Positions 1 to 8,784 of a DNA stretch of 64,000 nucleotides are shown piece by piece (position 1 is the first letter of the stretch; the number at the start of each line of letters is the position of its first letter). Both the position numbers and the translations under genes were made by a program. The notes beneath the pieces are model-generated. The model saw only the letters and a program-made list of their open reading frames with translations. It had not been told where the DNA came from and ran no database searches. The stretch is from CAVRAW01 sp963716135. GTDB lineage: Bacteria > Planctomycetota > Planctomycetia > Pirellulales > JADZDJ01. Location: the NCBI GenBank assembly GCA_963716135.1, contig OY970289.1:558001-622000 (forward strand), given 5' to 3'.

Positions 1-363
1 CGCCTGATCGGCCACGAAGCCAATTTGCTGTTGCGCCGCGTGCTGACCATCGAATGCTATCGCCCCGTGCCGACCGGAGCTTTTATCGAAATCCGCGGCA
101 CCGTGCTGCACGTCACGCGGGCGTATCTGATTACGGGCTTGATTGGAACGCCGCTGCCGGGTCAAACTGGCCCCTGGATGGATGCCCTGTTAGGCTTCGT
201 GCAAGTGAACGACGACGGCCGAGCGGCGGAATTTCCCAGCGATTTATCCGTCGATGCCCCCGCAGCGCAATGGAAGAAGCTGCACGACCGAATGAAAAAA
301 CTGCTGCGAATTCGCGGGCGCAATGGCGGCGAAGGACTGGGCTGGTCGTCCGGATCGCCATAA
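1..363 (+). CDS. Acyl-CoA thioesterase-like protein (hotdog fold), 5' end outside window
   Basis: The frame is open from the first base, so only the C-terminal part of the protein (about 120 residues) is seen. The segment with YRPVPTG followed by an alternating strand pattern (IEIRGTVLHVTRAYLITGL) resembles the second half of hotdog-fold acyl-CoA thioesterases, which hydrolyse acyl-CoA to free fatty acid and CoA. The tail after FPSDL is polar and probably unstructured. The family call rests on the pattern alone because the catalytic N-terminal part is missing. It ends about 90 bases before the next small ORF on the same strand. Confidence 0.45.
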   Translation, partial: RLIGHEANLLLRRVLTIECYRPVPTGAFIEIRGTVLHVTRAYLITGLIGTPLPGQTGPWMDALLGFVQVNDDGRAAEFPSDLSVDAPAAQWKKLHDRMKKLLRIRGRNGGEGLGWSSGSP

Positions 364-455
364 CACTTATGGGGGCTCGCTTCGCTTGCAGATTTTCCAC
401 CAGGGCTTAGAATCAGAATAGGAAAGCTAATTCCTTCTCCCATGAGGTCCCCGGC

Positions 456-632
456 GTGTTGACCGAAAAAGAGGTTTCCCGAAGTTGGCAAACCCTGTTT
501 AAGGGAAGCGGCTTCACTGAGGAAACATTCGCCAAGGCCGAATCGCTGCTGGATGAATTGCGATTGGAAAGCCCGCTGCGTCATCGGCTGCAGTGCGAAC
601 TGGAAGAATTGCGAAAGCTGCAAACCTCTTAA
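456..632 (+). CDS. Small hypothetical protein, 58 residues, GTG start
   Basis: This ORF starts with GTG, preceded by GAGG eight bases upstream, and ends with TAA. It encodes 58 residues beginning MLTEKEVSRSWQ and ending ELRKLQTS. The composition is strongly helical, with a heptad-like run of Leu, Glu and Arg over residues 28-56, and has no Cys-based motif or membrane segment. The sensible amino-acid pattern and the ribosome site argue that it is real. It lies downstream of the thioesterase and converges on the porin gene. I do not recognise the family and assign no function. Confidence 0.5.
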   Translation: MLTEKEVSRSWQTLFKGSGFTEETFAKAESLLDELRLESPLRHRLQCELEELRKLQTS

Positions 633-716
633 GCCTGATCGCACCGTCAAGAATGAACCGGCGCTCAGTTGCAATCGCTGGAACTCCAGCCTAACCCGAG
701 ACCCTAAACCCTGGCA

Positions 717-2123
717 TTATCGGTTCACGGTAATGCCGAAGCTCAGGCCCTGCGTGAAGAACGGATCGTTCTTCGAGCCGTCGCGAATTCCCATCGCCGG
801 CAGGGTGTATTCGACGCGCCGGGCAGCCCGGCTGATGCCGGTGCCCCACATCGTGTTGTATTCGCATTGAACGGAGATGGCATGAGTCAGCACGTAGTTT
901 ACGCCGGCACGCAGTTCACCCACGGGAGCAAACGTCTCGTTGAACATGGAGGAATGGAACGAGGTGTGCGGCAGGAGCCGCGGTTCGTTGACAACCGTGT
1001 CTCCCGAGCTCAAGCCCGATCCCAGCTCGCCGTCCAAGTTCGTGGATTGGAAGTTCACGGCCGCCATGAATCGCAATTCCGCTTCTAGGTTAAATCGTCC
1101 TTGAGAACGCTCGGCGCGGAAACCGATCTGCGGCCCAAACATGTTGTTGTCCACCGTCGTATCCCAGAAGCTGGTGCCCGGCAGGGCTGTCGGAATGACG
1201 GTGCCGTCGCCGCCTTCGGTATTGGTGGCGGTCACATTGAACGTATCCCGCAATTGCAGCCAGCGTAAGCCGGCAAACGGCTCCCAAATGCCGCCGTTGT
1301 GGAAAATCGGCAACCGCCAGCTCCGATTCAGTTCCACCCCGTTCATCGTGGTGATGTTCCGAATTGAAATCGTGTTGAACAGCGGCACCAGGGGCACTTC
1401 GTCGCCAAAGTCGGTGAAACCGGCGTAGTTCCCGGCTGTGGGTATCGGCAGTCCATTGATCGACAGGTTCGCAGTCGGCCTCGGCCGGCCAAATACGAAC
1501 GGCACGCTGGTAAACGGATCGGGAACCAAGTACGGATTGGCGTTCAAGTCGGAGTCGAAACTGCCGACCGTGTTTTCTACGAAACCCAGCAGCAAGTGCT
1601 GCGGATCGCTGAACACCACGGTCAAACCCGCCGGCGTGTTGGCATTCCCGGCAAAATAGGATTGCTGCTGCGGGTTAAGGTTCATGATGCTGACGAACCA
1701 GCCCTTGTTGTCTTCCATGAAGCCCAACTCGAAGCGGTTGCCCCAAGTTTGCGTCGCGCCGAGGAAGTTCGTGTCCAAGCTGTTTCCGTAAGGACGCAAT
1801 ATTTCGCTCACGGGCTGCTGGGTCGGATCAAACTGCACCGGTCCGGAGAAGAACCCCGTCGCTGTGGCGTTTTGCACGCCGACATCGGTCTGAAACGGCT
1901 GCCGAATCGACCAATACAACCGCTCGTACTGGAAGAAGAATCCTTCCTTCGGATGCGGCCAATTCGGGTAATCGCTCACGTCCGGCGCCTTGAACAACTC
2001 CAAGTCGTACCGGATGTTGCTGGGGCCGAACGGCGTCCAAATCTGCGCGCGGGCCGACGATGCTGCGCATAACAGCACGCCAAGCACGAGGCACAGCAAA
2101 GAATTGCGAGCAAACCGCGTCAT
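717..2123 (-). CDS. BBP7-like outer-membrane beta-barrel protein
   Basis: The 468-residue protein begins with a clear signal peptide (hydrophobic core LLCLVLGVLLCAA, cleavage after ARA, mature start QIW). An aromatic segment GFFFQYERLYWSIRQP follows near the mature N-terminus, resembling the start of planctomycetal BBP7 porins. The rest alternates short amphipathic strands with Gly/Asn-rich loops, and the last 70 residues (ELRAGVNYVLTHAISVQCEY and onward) look like closing barrel strands. It would sit in the outer membrane. The gene stands alone and converges with the small ORF upstream in the window. The family assignment is by pattern; the substrate is unknown. Confidence 0.65.
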   Translation of the reverse strand: MTRFARNSLLCLVLGVLLCAASSARAQIWTPFGPSNIRYDLELFKAPDVSDYPNWPHPKEGFFFQYERLYWSIRQPFQTDVGVQNATATGFFSGPVQFDPTQQPVSEILRPYGNSLDTNFLGATQTWGNRFELGFMEDNKGWFVSIMNLNPQQQSYFAGNANTPAGLTVVFSDPQHLLLGFVENTVGSFDSDLNANPYLVPDPFTSVPFVFGRPRPTANLSINGLPIPTAGNYAGFTDFGDEVPLVPLFNTISIRNITTMNGVELNRSWRLPIFHNGGIWEPFAGLRWLQLRDTFNVTATNTEGGDGTVIPTALPGTSFWDTTVDNNMFGPQIGFRAERSQGRFNLEAELRFMAAVNFQSTNLDGELGSGLSSGDTVVNEPRLLPHTSFHSSMFNETFAPVGELRAGVNYVLTHAISVQCEYNTMWGTGISRAARRVEYTLPAMGIRDGSKNDPFFTQGLSFGITVNR

Positions 2124-2441
2124 TTCGTATTACCTGGATTTGCTTACCAAGCCACCCGCGCAAGACCTCCTTACGGAGACCTTGGGCCTTGCATGTGACG
2201 GTAGTATCGGTCGCGCCGGTCCGGCCAGTTAAAAAACTCTGGCAAACTTTGACGGAATTGCCGGTTATGCCAGCGCGAGGATGAGAGGCTGGGTAACCTG
2301 TGTTAGATGCAGGAGGGCATTGAGCGGCCGCTTCCTGCGTTTTGGCCTTAATTGTCCCGCTTCGGACATAGACATATACTCAAGCATGGCGATGGGACCG
2401 CTTGCCGCCTTCGCCTTTTCAGCTAAACCCGGTGTGATCTG
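2124..2441. other. Divergent intergenic region
   Basis: This 318-base stretch separates the porin (leftward) from the TraB-like gene (rightward) and must hold both promoters. I see no RNA gene, repeat or convincing ORF in it. Confidence 0.5.
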
Positions 2442-3350
2442 TTGAACCGCCTACTTTCCAAGTCGTTCGTTTTCGCACTTATTCTGCTGTCGGCGGCAGC
2501 ATCGCTGGCATGGTTGATGGGCCCGCAGTCACTGGCCAAATCGGCCGACGATTCGCCCAGCTATATCCGCGTGCAGCGTGATTCCCGCGGCACTCCCACG
2601 GCTTTGGAAGTGGCGACTGTGCGGTTCGTGCCTCAAGGCAACGACCATCCCGGGCTGGAAGTTGACCTGGTGGGCGCGATCCACCTGGCCGACAAAAAAT
2701 ATTACGAAGCGCTGAACAAGCGCTTCGCCGATTGCGACGTCGTGCTGTACGAGTTGGTGGCCCCCGAAGGAACTCAGATTCCCAAAGGGGGCGGCGATCG
2801 CGATCGCAGCGTCCTCTCGTCGCTGCAGAATTCCCTTACCGATCTGTTGGATTTGCAATATCAGCTTGCTGGCGTCGACTATTCCCGGAAAAACTTCGTT
2901 CACGCCGACCTGTCTCCCGAGCAATTCGCCAAATCGATGGAAGACAAAGGGGAAAGCGTGTGGTCGATCCTCACGCGGCTGATGGCGGCAAGCATGGCGC
3001 AACAGGCGGCAAATCCCAACACCAACAGCGATTTCGACATCATGATGGCGCTCTTCTCGCCGGATCGCCCTTTGAAGCTGAAGCGCATCTTCGCCGAGCA
3101 ATTCGCCGACGTTGACAACTTCATGGCTGCGTTCAATGGGCCGGAAGGCTCCACGTTGATAACCGAGCGCAACAAGGTCGCGCTCAAAGAGTTAAAACAT
3201 CAAATCGCGGCTGGGCGAAAAAAAATCGCCATTTTCTACGGCGGCGGACACATGCCCGACATGCAAGAGCGCCTGGTCGCCGATTTCCACCTGAAGCCGG
3301 CCGGGACGGTGTGGCTGGAAGCCTGGAACCTGCGCGACAAGAAGAAATAG
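2442..3350 (+). CDS. Secreted TraB/PrgY/Tiki-like protein
   Basis: The 302-residue protein starts with TTG and has an N-terminal hydrophobic segment (FVFALILLSAAASLAWLMG) that could be a signal peptide or anchor. Residues 75-90 contain GAIHLADKKYYEAL, which fits the GxxH motif that opens TraB/PrgY/GumN/Tiki domains. A second conserved block, ERNK with IFYGGGHMPDM, lies near residues 245-275, where the family has its second set of catalytic or metal residues. Members of this superfamily include putative metalloproteases. The length is normal for the family. The substrate is unknown. A polypyrimidine stretch follows the stop codon. Confidence 0.65.
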   Translation: MNRLLSKSFVFALILLSAAASLAWLMGPQSLAKSADDSPSYIRVQRDSRGTPTALEVATVRFVPQGNDHPGLEVDLVGAIHLADKKYYEALNKRFADCDVVLYELVAPEGTQIPKGGGDRDRSVLSSLQNSLTDLLDLQYQLAGVDYSRKNFVHADLSPEQFAKSMEDKGESVWSILTRLMAASMAQQAANPNTNSDFDIMMALFSPDRPLKLKRIFAEQFADVDNFMAAFNGPEGSTLITERNKVALKELKHQIAAGRKKIAIFYGGGHMPDMQERLVADFHLKPAGTVWLEAWNLRDKKK

Positions 3351-3509
3351 TCTGGCTGCTGTTCTCTTCTCATCTTCTCCTTTTCTCCTCTTCTGCCTGC
3401 GGCCTGGCGGCTACTGCCTGACGGTTCCTTTACACATCGGCCATCTTGCTCCATACTAGGCCGCGGTTTGATGACGGATCGAACTAGATCGCCGGCGAGG
3501 AGCCGCCCA

Positions 3510-4316
3510 ATGCCCCGGTTCTCGATGAATGAAATGACGACCTATCGTTGGTCGTTCGAGGAAGACGTCCAGCATTACCGCGCGGCCGGAATTCCCGCCA
3601 TCGGCGTCTGCCGGCGAAAACTTTCCGATTACGGTGAAGAGCGCGGCATCGAACTGCTGAAAGAATCAGGACTGGCCGTGTCCAACCTGCTGTGGGCCGG
3701 CGGTTTCACCGGAAGCGAAGGGCACACCTACCGTGAAAGCCTCGACGACACCGCCGAGGCCGTGCGCCTGGCCGCCCAGCTCGAGGCCCGATGCCTGGTG
3801 GTGTACAGCGGCGCGCGGGCCGGCCATACGCACAATCATGCGCGCCGCCTCCTGACCGATGCCCTTTCGAAGCTTGCCCCGCTCGCCGCCGAGCAGAGGG
3901 TGACCTTGGCCCTGGAACCGATGCATCCCGCATGCGCGATGGATTGCACGTTCCTGACCTCGCTGGACGATGCCCTGGAGATCGTTCAACAGGTCAACAG
4001 TCCCCAGGTGAAACTTTCCGTCGATACCTACCACATGGGCGTCTCGCAGACCACGTTGGAGCAGCTGCACCGATTGGCTGCCGACGGCCGCATCGCCGTG
4101 GTTCACCTGGCCGACGGCCATCCTCCCGATGATGAACAGCGGCGCACGAAGCTGGGTCAGGGATGCGTGCCTTTGAAAGACCTGGTGGGCGCGCTGCGTG
4201 AAGGGGGCTACGACGGCGATTTCGACGTAGAATTATTCGGCGAGGAGATCTCGCCCGACGACTACGAATCGCTCTTGCGCGAGTCGAAAGAATTCTTCAC
4301 GCAGTTGATTAGCTGA
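3510..4316 (+). CDS. Sugar phosphate isomerase/epimerase family protein (TIM barrel)
   Basis: The protein has the xylose-isomerase-like TIM-barrel pattern: alternating strands and helices, LALEPMHP around the middle strand, LSVDTYHMG, VVHLADGHPP and a terminal FDVELFGEE strand, all carrying the Glu/Asp/His metal-site residues expected in this superfamily. I chose ATG 3510 because GAGGAG lies seven bases upstream; an in-frame ATG at 3468 would add 14 residues without such a site. The enzyme probably isomerises or epimerises a sugar or polyol in the cytoplasm. The substrate cannot be read from the sequence. It is followed after 28 bases by arfB. Confidence 0.7.
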   Translation: MPRFSMNEMTTYRWSFEEDVQHYRAAGIPAIGVCRRKLSDYGEERGIELLKESGLAVSNLLWAGGFTGSEGHTYRESLDDTAEAVRLAAQLEARCLVVYSGARAGHTHNHARRLLTDALSKLAPLAAEQRVTLALEPMHPACAMDCTFLTSLDDALEIVQQVNSPQVKLSVDTYHMGVSQTTLEQLHRLAADGRIAVVHLADGHPPDDEQRRTKLGQGCVPLKDLVGALREGGYDGDFDVELFGEEISPDDYESLLRESKEFFTQLIS

Positions 4317-4344
4317 CCGCTGGTGGCTGATCGCTGACCGTTCC

Positions 4345-4761
4345 ATGCTCACCGTCGCCCCTCATATCCGCATCCCCGACGACGAGCTGCAATTTTCTTT
4401 TGTCCGCAGTTCCGGACCCGGCGGACAGAACGTCAACAAGCTGAACACGAAAGCCGTGCTGCGCTGGGGCGTGCTGGCCAGCGGCATTGCGGAACCGGTG
4501 CGCGAGCGCTTCGTTCAACGATTCGCGCCGCGCATCACGCTGGGGGGCGAAATCGTAATCACCAGCCAGCGCTTCCGCGATCAGCGGCAAAACCAGCGCG
4601 ATTGTTTGGAAAAACTCCGCGCGATGCTACTGGAAGTGGCGGCGCCGCCGAAACGCCGAAAAAAGACGAAGCCCACCAGGTCGTCCGTGGCAAAGCGTCG
4701 CACACAAAAATTCATCCACTCACAAAAAAAGCAGGCCCGCCACCCCAAGTTCGAAGATTAA
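4345..4761 (+). CDS. arfB: Peptidyl-tRNA hydrolase ArfB (class I release factor-like)
   Basis: The 138-residue protein carries the release-factor catalytic motif GGQ in SSGPGGQNVNK (about residues 24-34) and a basic C-terminal tail of Lys/Arg repeats (KRRKKTKP onward). This is the architecture of ArfB/YaeJ, which binds stalled non-stop ribosomes, inserts its tail into the mRNA channel and hydrolyses peptidyl-tRNA. The size is right for ArfB and there are no codon-recognition domains, which excludes RF1/RF2. The extreme tail (IHSQKKQARHPKFED) is less purely basic than usual. The first REP palindrome lies just after its stop codon. Confidence 0.85.
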   Translation: MLTVAPHIRIPDDELQFSFVRSSGPGGQNVNKLNTKAVLRWGVLASGIAEPVRERFVQRFAPRITLGGEIVITSQRFRDQRQNQRDCLEKLRAMLLEVAAPPKRRKKTKPTRSSVAKRRTQKFIHSQKKQARHPKFED

Positions 4762-4789
4762 GAAGATTAAGTGGCACCGAGCCGGGTGG

Positions 4790-4818
4790 CACTGACAAGC
4801 TGCTGCAGCTTGTCAGTG
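4790..4818. repeat. REP palindrome copy 1
   Basis: This 29-base element is a perfect inverted repeat. The outer 11 bases are CACTGACAAGC on the left and GCTTGTCAGTG on the right, extending to 14-base arms around a single central base. It is preceded by CACCGAGC about ten bases upstream, as in copy 2. The stop codon of the RAYT gene lies inside its right arm. Confidence 0.85.
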
Positions 4819-5406
4819 GAGCGCCCCCGCAGCATCGTCCATCTTCAAAAGCACGTCTTGCCTCCCCGCATACCAGCCAGCGCTCGACCACTCCCAATCT
4901 TCAGCCCGCGCAACCAATTTCTTTCGTACGGGATTTAAATGAAGATATTCAATCGAGCGATGCGCCGTTGCCGCATTATCGATGTTCCGATCGTATCCGC
5001 CCCCGGGCTGCCAGAAGTGGAATTTGTGCCGTTGGCCGCTCCGTGTCCCAGCCAGTTTTTGCAAGAAGCTAGGAGCATTTAACCGTAGCCAAGCAATCGC
5101 CCTGCGTGCAACAGGTTGCTTGATCGCCTTCGTGATGATCTTCATCTCATAGGTAGGCGCCAGCGGATAGATCAAAACATGCGCATGGTCGGGCATGATC
5201 ACATATGCCCAAATGTCAAACTCGCAGACACGCCGCGCACGATCCAACGAATCGATCAACCATTGCCGAGTACGATCCTTCCCCAGTAACGGCAATTTGT
5301 GATAACAAGAAAATGTGAGTTCATGCGCGTGGTATGTCTCGTTGAATACGCGTCGAACCTTGCGATATCGGCCATTGGTTTGAAGCATGCAAAGAGTGTA
5401 ACGCAC
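4813..5406 (-). CDS. REP-associated tyrosine transposase (RAYT, Y1_Tnp / TnpA_REP family)
   Basis: The 197-residue protein has the IS200-like single-strand transposase core. MPDHAHVLIYP carries the HxH (HUH) metal motif near residue 70-80, and a late helix with YLHLNPVRKKLV and WEWSSAGWY is typical of RAYTs. These enzymes cut and move or amplify REP palindromes as single-stranded DNA. Three matching palindromes flank the gene, one at its 3' end and two upstream, which strongly supports the assignment. A second possible start, six codons in (MLQTNG), would leave the core intact. No insertion-sequence ends are present, so this looks like a domesticated or REP-dedicated enzyme. Confidence 0.85.
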   Translation of the reverse strand: MRYTLCMLQTNGRYRKVRRVFNETYHAHELTFSCYHKLPLLGKDRTRQWLIDSLDRARRVCEFDIWAYVIMPDHAHVLIYPLAPTYEMKIITKAIKQPVARRAIAWLRLNAPSFLQKLAGTRSGQRHKFHFWQPGGGYDRNIDNAATAHRSIEYLHLNPVRKKLVARAEDWEWSSAGWYAGRQDVLLKMDDAAGALH

Positions 5407-5413
5407 CGAGCGG

Positions 5414-5442
5414 CACTGACAAGCCGCCGCGGCTTGTCAGTG
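5414..5442. repeat. REP palindrome copy 2
   Basis: This is a perfect 14+1+14 palindrome with the same outer arms as copy 1 (CACTGACAAGC / GCTTGTCAGTG). The inner arm differs (CGC/GCG instead of TGC/GCA), with compensating changes on both sides. It sits immediately upstream of the RAYT start and is preceded by CACCGAGC. Confidence 0.85.
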
Positions 5443-5465
5443 GGGCGAGGCTCTTTTAATGCATC

Positions 5466-5495
5466 CACTGACAAGCTGAGGACAGCTTGTCAGTG
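5466..5495. repeat. REP palindrome copy 3, inverted orientation
   Basis: The arms CACTGACAAGCTG and CAGCTTGTCAGTG (13 bases each) surround AGGA. The flanking GCCACCC on the right side is the reverse complement of the GGGTGGC that precedes copy 1, so this copy lies in the opposite orientation. Confidence 0.8.
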
Positions 5496-5502
5496 CCACC
5501 CT

Positions 5503-7273
5503 CTAATGCTTCGTCTGTCCCAACGCCCCATCCGCCACCTGCGTCGTCAGCTTATCATCGTTGTCCCACATGTCGGCCAGCGCTCGCCGGATGCGCCGTT
5601 CGGCGCTGCGCAAATAGTAGCGTCCCGTCGTTAAATCTCGCTCGACCGAACCGTCCGCGCCGTTTCCGCCCGCGTGATCCAACATGGCGTCCAGGCGCTG
5701 AGCACGCAGGCGCTGACGAACAACTCGATGACCGCGTCGGCCACGCGGCCCAATTGGTACTGCCGATCGACAATTCCTTCGCGATAGGTCCGCAGCAGCT
5801 TTTCGACATTCGCGCCAAACGCCCCCACGCTGCGCCCAACCGATCGGCCTCCGGCTGCAGCGAGCCGTGATAAACGACGACGTCCGGCGACCGGAACAAT
5901 GACTCCAACTTTCGCCCCGCGAAGCCGCCGATCTTGGCGAAGTGCTTGATCGGGTTGGAAAGCGCGTCCAAGACGCCCTTCAATTCCAATCCCACGTCGC
6001 GCATGCCCACCAGCGCCACGAACGCCCGCAGCACGTCGTTGGCCCCTTCGCCAATCATGTTGATCCGTGCGTCGCGCATCATGCGTTCGTACGGTTCGTC
6101 GGTGAAATAGGCCTTGCCGCCGAAAATCTGGATCGTGTCGTTGATGATCCGCCACAGCGTGTCGGTGGCGAACACTTTCAACATCGCCGTTTCCAGCATG
6201 TAGTCCCCCTGCCCCGAATCGATCAGCGCGGCGGTGAGATACGTGGCCGCCTCCATGGCAAACGCCCCGGCGCACATGTACGCCAGCTTTTCCTTGACCA
6301 GTTCGAACGAGCCGATCGGCTCGCCGAATTGAATCCGCGTGGCGGCGTGCTGCGAGGAGCGCGCGATGCAAAACTTCGCCGCCCCCGTGCACGTGGCCCC
6401 AAACGTCACGCGGCCAAAATCCAACACCGTCAACGCCACTCGCAGCCCCTTGCCGATTTGCCCCAAAATATTTTCCTGGGGCACAAACATATTTTTGAAC
6501 GCCAGCCGCGCCGTGGCCGAGCCGCGCACGCCGCACTTCGGCATCCGCGCTTCCAACACCTCAAACCCGGGCATGTCGGGCGTCACCAGAAACGCCGTGA
6601 TCTTCGTATCGCTGCTGCCGGCCACCGGCGTGCGGGCCATCACCGTCAGCACCTGACCGATCCCGCCATTGGTGATCCACCGCTTTTCGCCATTCAGCAC
6701 GTAACCGCGGCCATCGTCGGTCGGCGTGGCGGTGGTTTGCACGTTGCCGGCGTCGCTTCCCGCTTCCGATTCCGTCAGAGCAAACGCGCTGATCCACTGG
6801 CCGGTGGCCAACTTCGGCAGATATTTCTGCTGCTGTTCTTTGGTGCCGAACAGGACGATCGCCCGCGGCCCGATCGAATGATGCGCATTCACAAACAGCG
6901 CCGTGCTCGCGCAATGTCCGCCCAACACTTCCAGCAGCCGACAGTACTGCGTCTGAGTGAGCCCGCGCCCGCCGCACTCTTTCGGCAAGCACGCTCCAAG
7001 AATTCCCAACCGTCCCAGCCCGTCGATCACGCGCTGCGGAATCATCGCCTCCCGATCGATCGCCACCGGATCGATTTCCGCCTGGCAGTAGCGCCGCAGC
7101 TCGTCGGCCATCGCCGCGGTTGATCGATCTGCCGCCAAATCGGGATACGCCAGCAAACTGCGATTGGCATACGCCCCGAAATACAGCGCCTTCACAAAGC
7201 CGACTTGCGCGAGGCGATCTCCCAGCAATTCCTCCGCCTCGGCAATCTGCTTCTCGCGGTCTTGCGTTGTCAT
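5503..7273 (-). CDS. Acyl-CoA dehydrogenase family protein, reading frame broken twice near the C-terminus
   Basis: The protein begins MTTQDREKQIAEAEELL and shows the acyl-CoA dehydrogenase fold: FALTESEAGSDAG (FAD/acyl contacts), KRWITNGG, then the helical C-terminal domain with QIFGGKAYFTDEPYERMMRDARI. It would oxidise an acyl-CoA using FAD. An extra C-terminal helical region follows, as in long-chain (VLCAD-like) members. Near 5833 and again near 5696 the frame shifts by one missing base. Restoring one C at each gives continuous family-like sequence (VGAFGANVEKLL, then LDAMLDHAGGNG) ending ADGALGQTKH at 5503. Both sites read GCGC where GCCGC would restore the frame, so I take them as sequence errors. 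The repaired length is about 590 residues. Confidence 0.8.
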
Positions 7274-7430
7274 TTCCAGAATCCTTGTCGCTGCGATCGA
7301 CCCGTAGAGTTCGCCGGCTGAATTATCCGAGAGCCCCCAAGATTCGGCAACGCCGTTATTGCATCAAGCCGTCCAGCACTTGACACTTAAACACCATGCA
7401 GACTCGCCAATCGGCTGATATAATTTCCGC

Positions 7431-8177
7431 ATGTCGCGGCGAAAAGACATCGACGACCTGCTGGCCGACTGGCCCTACCAACCGGGCGAAATCATGGCCC
7501 GCATCGTCAAAGCCGCCGATGGCCGCGAGCTATTGCAGATGCGGATCGACCTGGGCGTGCTGCAGATGGAAGTCACGCACCGCCCCGACGGCGCCAAGCC
7601 GGGCGGCGCGGCAACCTACTTCGATTTCCTGTTGTCGCAGACGGCTGAAAAGGGGGACGACTACGTTCTCTCGCAGCAGGAATGCGCCGAAGCCGATCGC
7701 GAATTCGTGCAGTTCTATCACCGCCGCATCTGCTGGCTGGCGCTGCGCAAATTTCAACAGGCCGCCAAAGACGCCGACCACACGCTGGCCTTCATGGATT
7801 TCGTGAAACAGCACTCCCCCGACGAAGAGTGGACCTTGTCGCATGAGCAATATCGCCCCTTCGTGATGTTCCACCGCATCCAGGCCGCCGCCTTGGCCCT
7901 GCTGGAAAAAGAAGGGGCCGAAGCCGCCATCAGCGAAATCAACCGCGGGCTGGACCAATTCCGCACGCTGTACGAACAGTACGACGCCCCCGAGAAGTTC
8001 GAGGAAGACGAGATGGTCGGCCGGCTGCGCGAATTGCAGGGATCGCTGCGCGAGCACTACAAAGTAGGCCGCACGCTGGACGAGCAACTGGCCGACGCCG
8101 TGGCCTCCGAGCAATACGAACTCGCCGCCCGGCTGCGCGACGAAATCAGCAAACGCCAAAACGGCGGCAGCCACTAG
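7431..8177 (+). CDS. UVR-motif protein, planctomycete-type
   Basis: The 248-residue soluble protein ends with a UvrB/UvrC interaction (UVR) motif, LDEQLADAVASEQYELAARL and following residues, at about residues 207-240. The N-terminal half (LLQMRIDLGVLQME, YFDFLLSQ) and the central helical region resemble a conserved planctomycetal family; I do not recognise a catalytic site. UVR motifs mediate protein contacts in UvrB, UvrC, McsA and ClpC. The gene stands alone, 18 bases upstream of a small membrane-protein gene on the same strand. Its function is unknown. Confidence 0.6.
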   Translation: MSRRKDIDDLLADWPYQPGEIMARIVKAADGRELLQMRIDLGVLQMEVTHRPDGAKPGGAATYFDFLLSQTAEKGDDYVLSQQECAEADREFVQFYHRRICWLALRKFQQAAKDADHTLAFMDFVKQHSPDEEWTLSHEQYRPFVMFHRIQAAALALLEKEGAEAAISEINRGLDQFRTLYEQYDAPEKFEEDEMVGRLRELQGSLREHYKVGRTLDEQLADAVASEQYELAARLRDEISKRQNGGSH

Positions 8178-8194
8178 AAAGCTATCCCGCTACA

Positions 8195-8551
8195 ATGTCC
8201 CCGCTGCCTTTCGTGAAAACACAAAAGCTTAAGTATTGGGGCGGGCCCACTGAGGAACAGTTGGCTCCGGCAAGGCCATGGCTCGTCGTCTACTTCGTGA
8301 CCATCGGGGTTAAATCGCTGTCATGGATGGTTCTTTGCGTCTACGCTTGGCTATCTAGCAAACCCGACATACGCATTCTGGTTACATGGTTTTGGGGCAC
8401 TTTTTTTGCCGGGAGAATTGTCGAATTCATTGCCCACAGACATTTGCAGCAAATCCGCGGCAAACCGACGTCCAAGTTCTATCGGTACAGCTTGGCTTTC
8501 GACGTGGCGTTCATGGCGGTGATGCTGTACGTGGCTTTCCGATACAGCTAG
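8195..8551 (+). CDS. Small hypothetical membrane protein
   Basis: The 118-residue protein has three predicted membrane helices, at about residues 28-52 (WLVVYFVTIGVKSLSWMVLC), 58-76 (ILVTWFWGTFFAGRIVEF) and 95-115. A basic stretch HRHLQQIRGK lies between the second and third. I do not recognise the family. It follows the UVR protein closely and may be cotranscribed with it. Confidence 0.5.
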   Translation: MSPLPFVKTQKLKYWGGPTEEQLAPARPWLVVYFVTIGVKSLSWMVLCVYAWLSSKPDIRILVTWFWGTFFAGRIVEFIAHRHLQQIRGKPTSKFYRYSLAFDVAFMAVMLYVAFRYS

Positions 8552-8620
8552 TCGCTCGCCGCGGCGCCGGTGCCTTGTAAAACCAACTGTCCCACCCCTT
8601 GTAAATCTGTACACCATGGC

Positions 8621-8642
8621 TGCTAGCGCCTGAATGCTAGCG
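8621..8642. promoter_or_regulatory. Twin GCTAGC sites upstream of csrA, possible activator site
   Basis: Two copies of TGCTAGCG (8621-8628 and 8635-8642) are spaced 14 bases start to start, and each contains the palindrome GCTAGC. They lie about 90-105 bases upstream of the start point predicted for the sigma-54-type promoter, a usual distance for an enhancer-binding activator. No regulator is identified. Confidence 0.3.
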
Positions 8643-8701
8643 ATTCTCCAACACTCGGCTGCTCTTTGACTTCCATCTTTTGCGAGCGTTTTGCCGAACC
8701 T

Positions 8702-8719
8702 TTGGCACACCCCCTGCAT
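8702..8719 (+). promoter_or_regulatory. Sigma-54-type promoter of csrA
   Basis: TTGGCAC, five bases and CTGCA give the GG-N10-GC spacing of sigma-54 promoters: GG at 8704-8705 and GC at 8716-8717. There is one mismatch to the TGGCAC-N5-TTGCA consensus. Transcription would start near 8729, about 55 bases before the csrA start codon. Confidence 0.55.
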
Positions 8720-8784
8720 TAGACCAAACCAGGGTGCAGCTTATCTTTTCTCCACTGGGTGGGAGAACTCAAAAGGAGTGTCTC

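Noticed and set aside
5942..7123. Long plus-strand open frame of 393 codons
   Set aside because: It is antisense to the acyl-CoA dehydrogenase, rich in His, Arg and Gln, and has no family-like pattern; it is a high-GC shadow frame.
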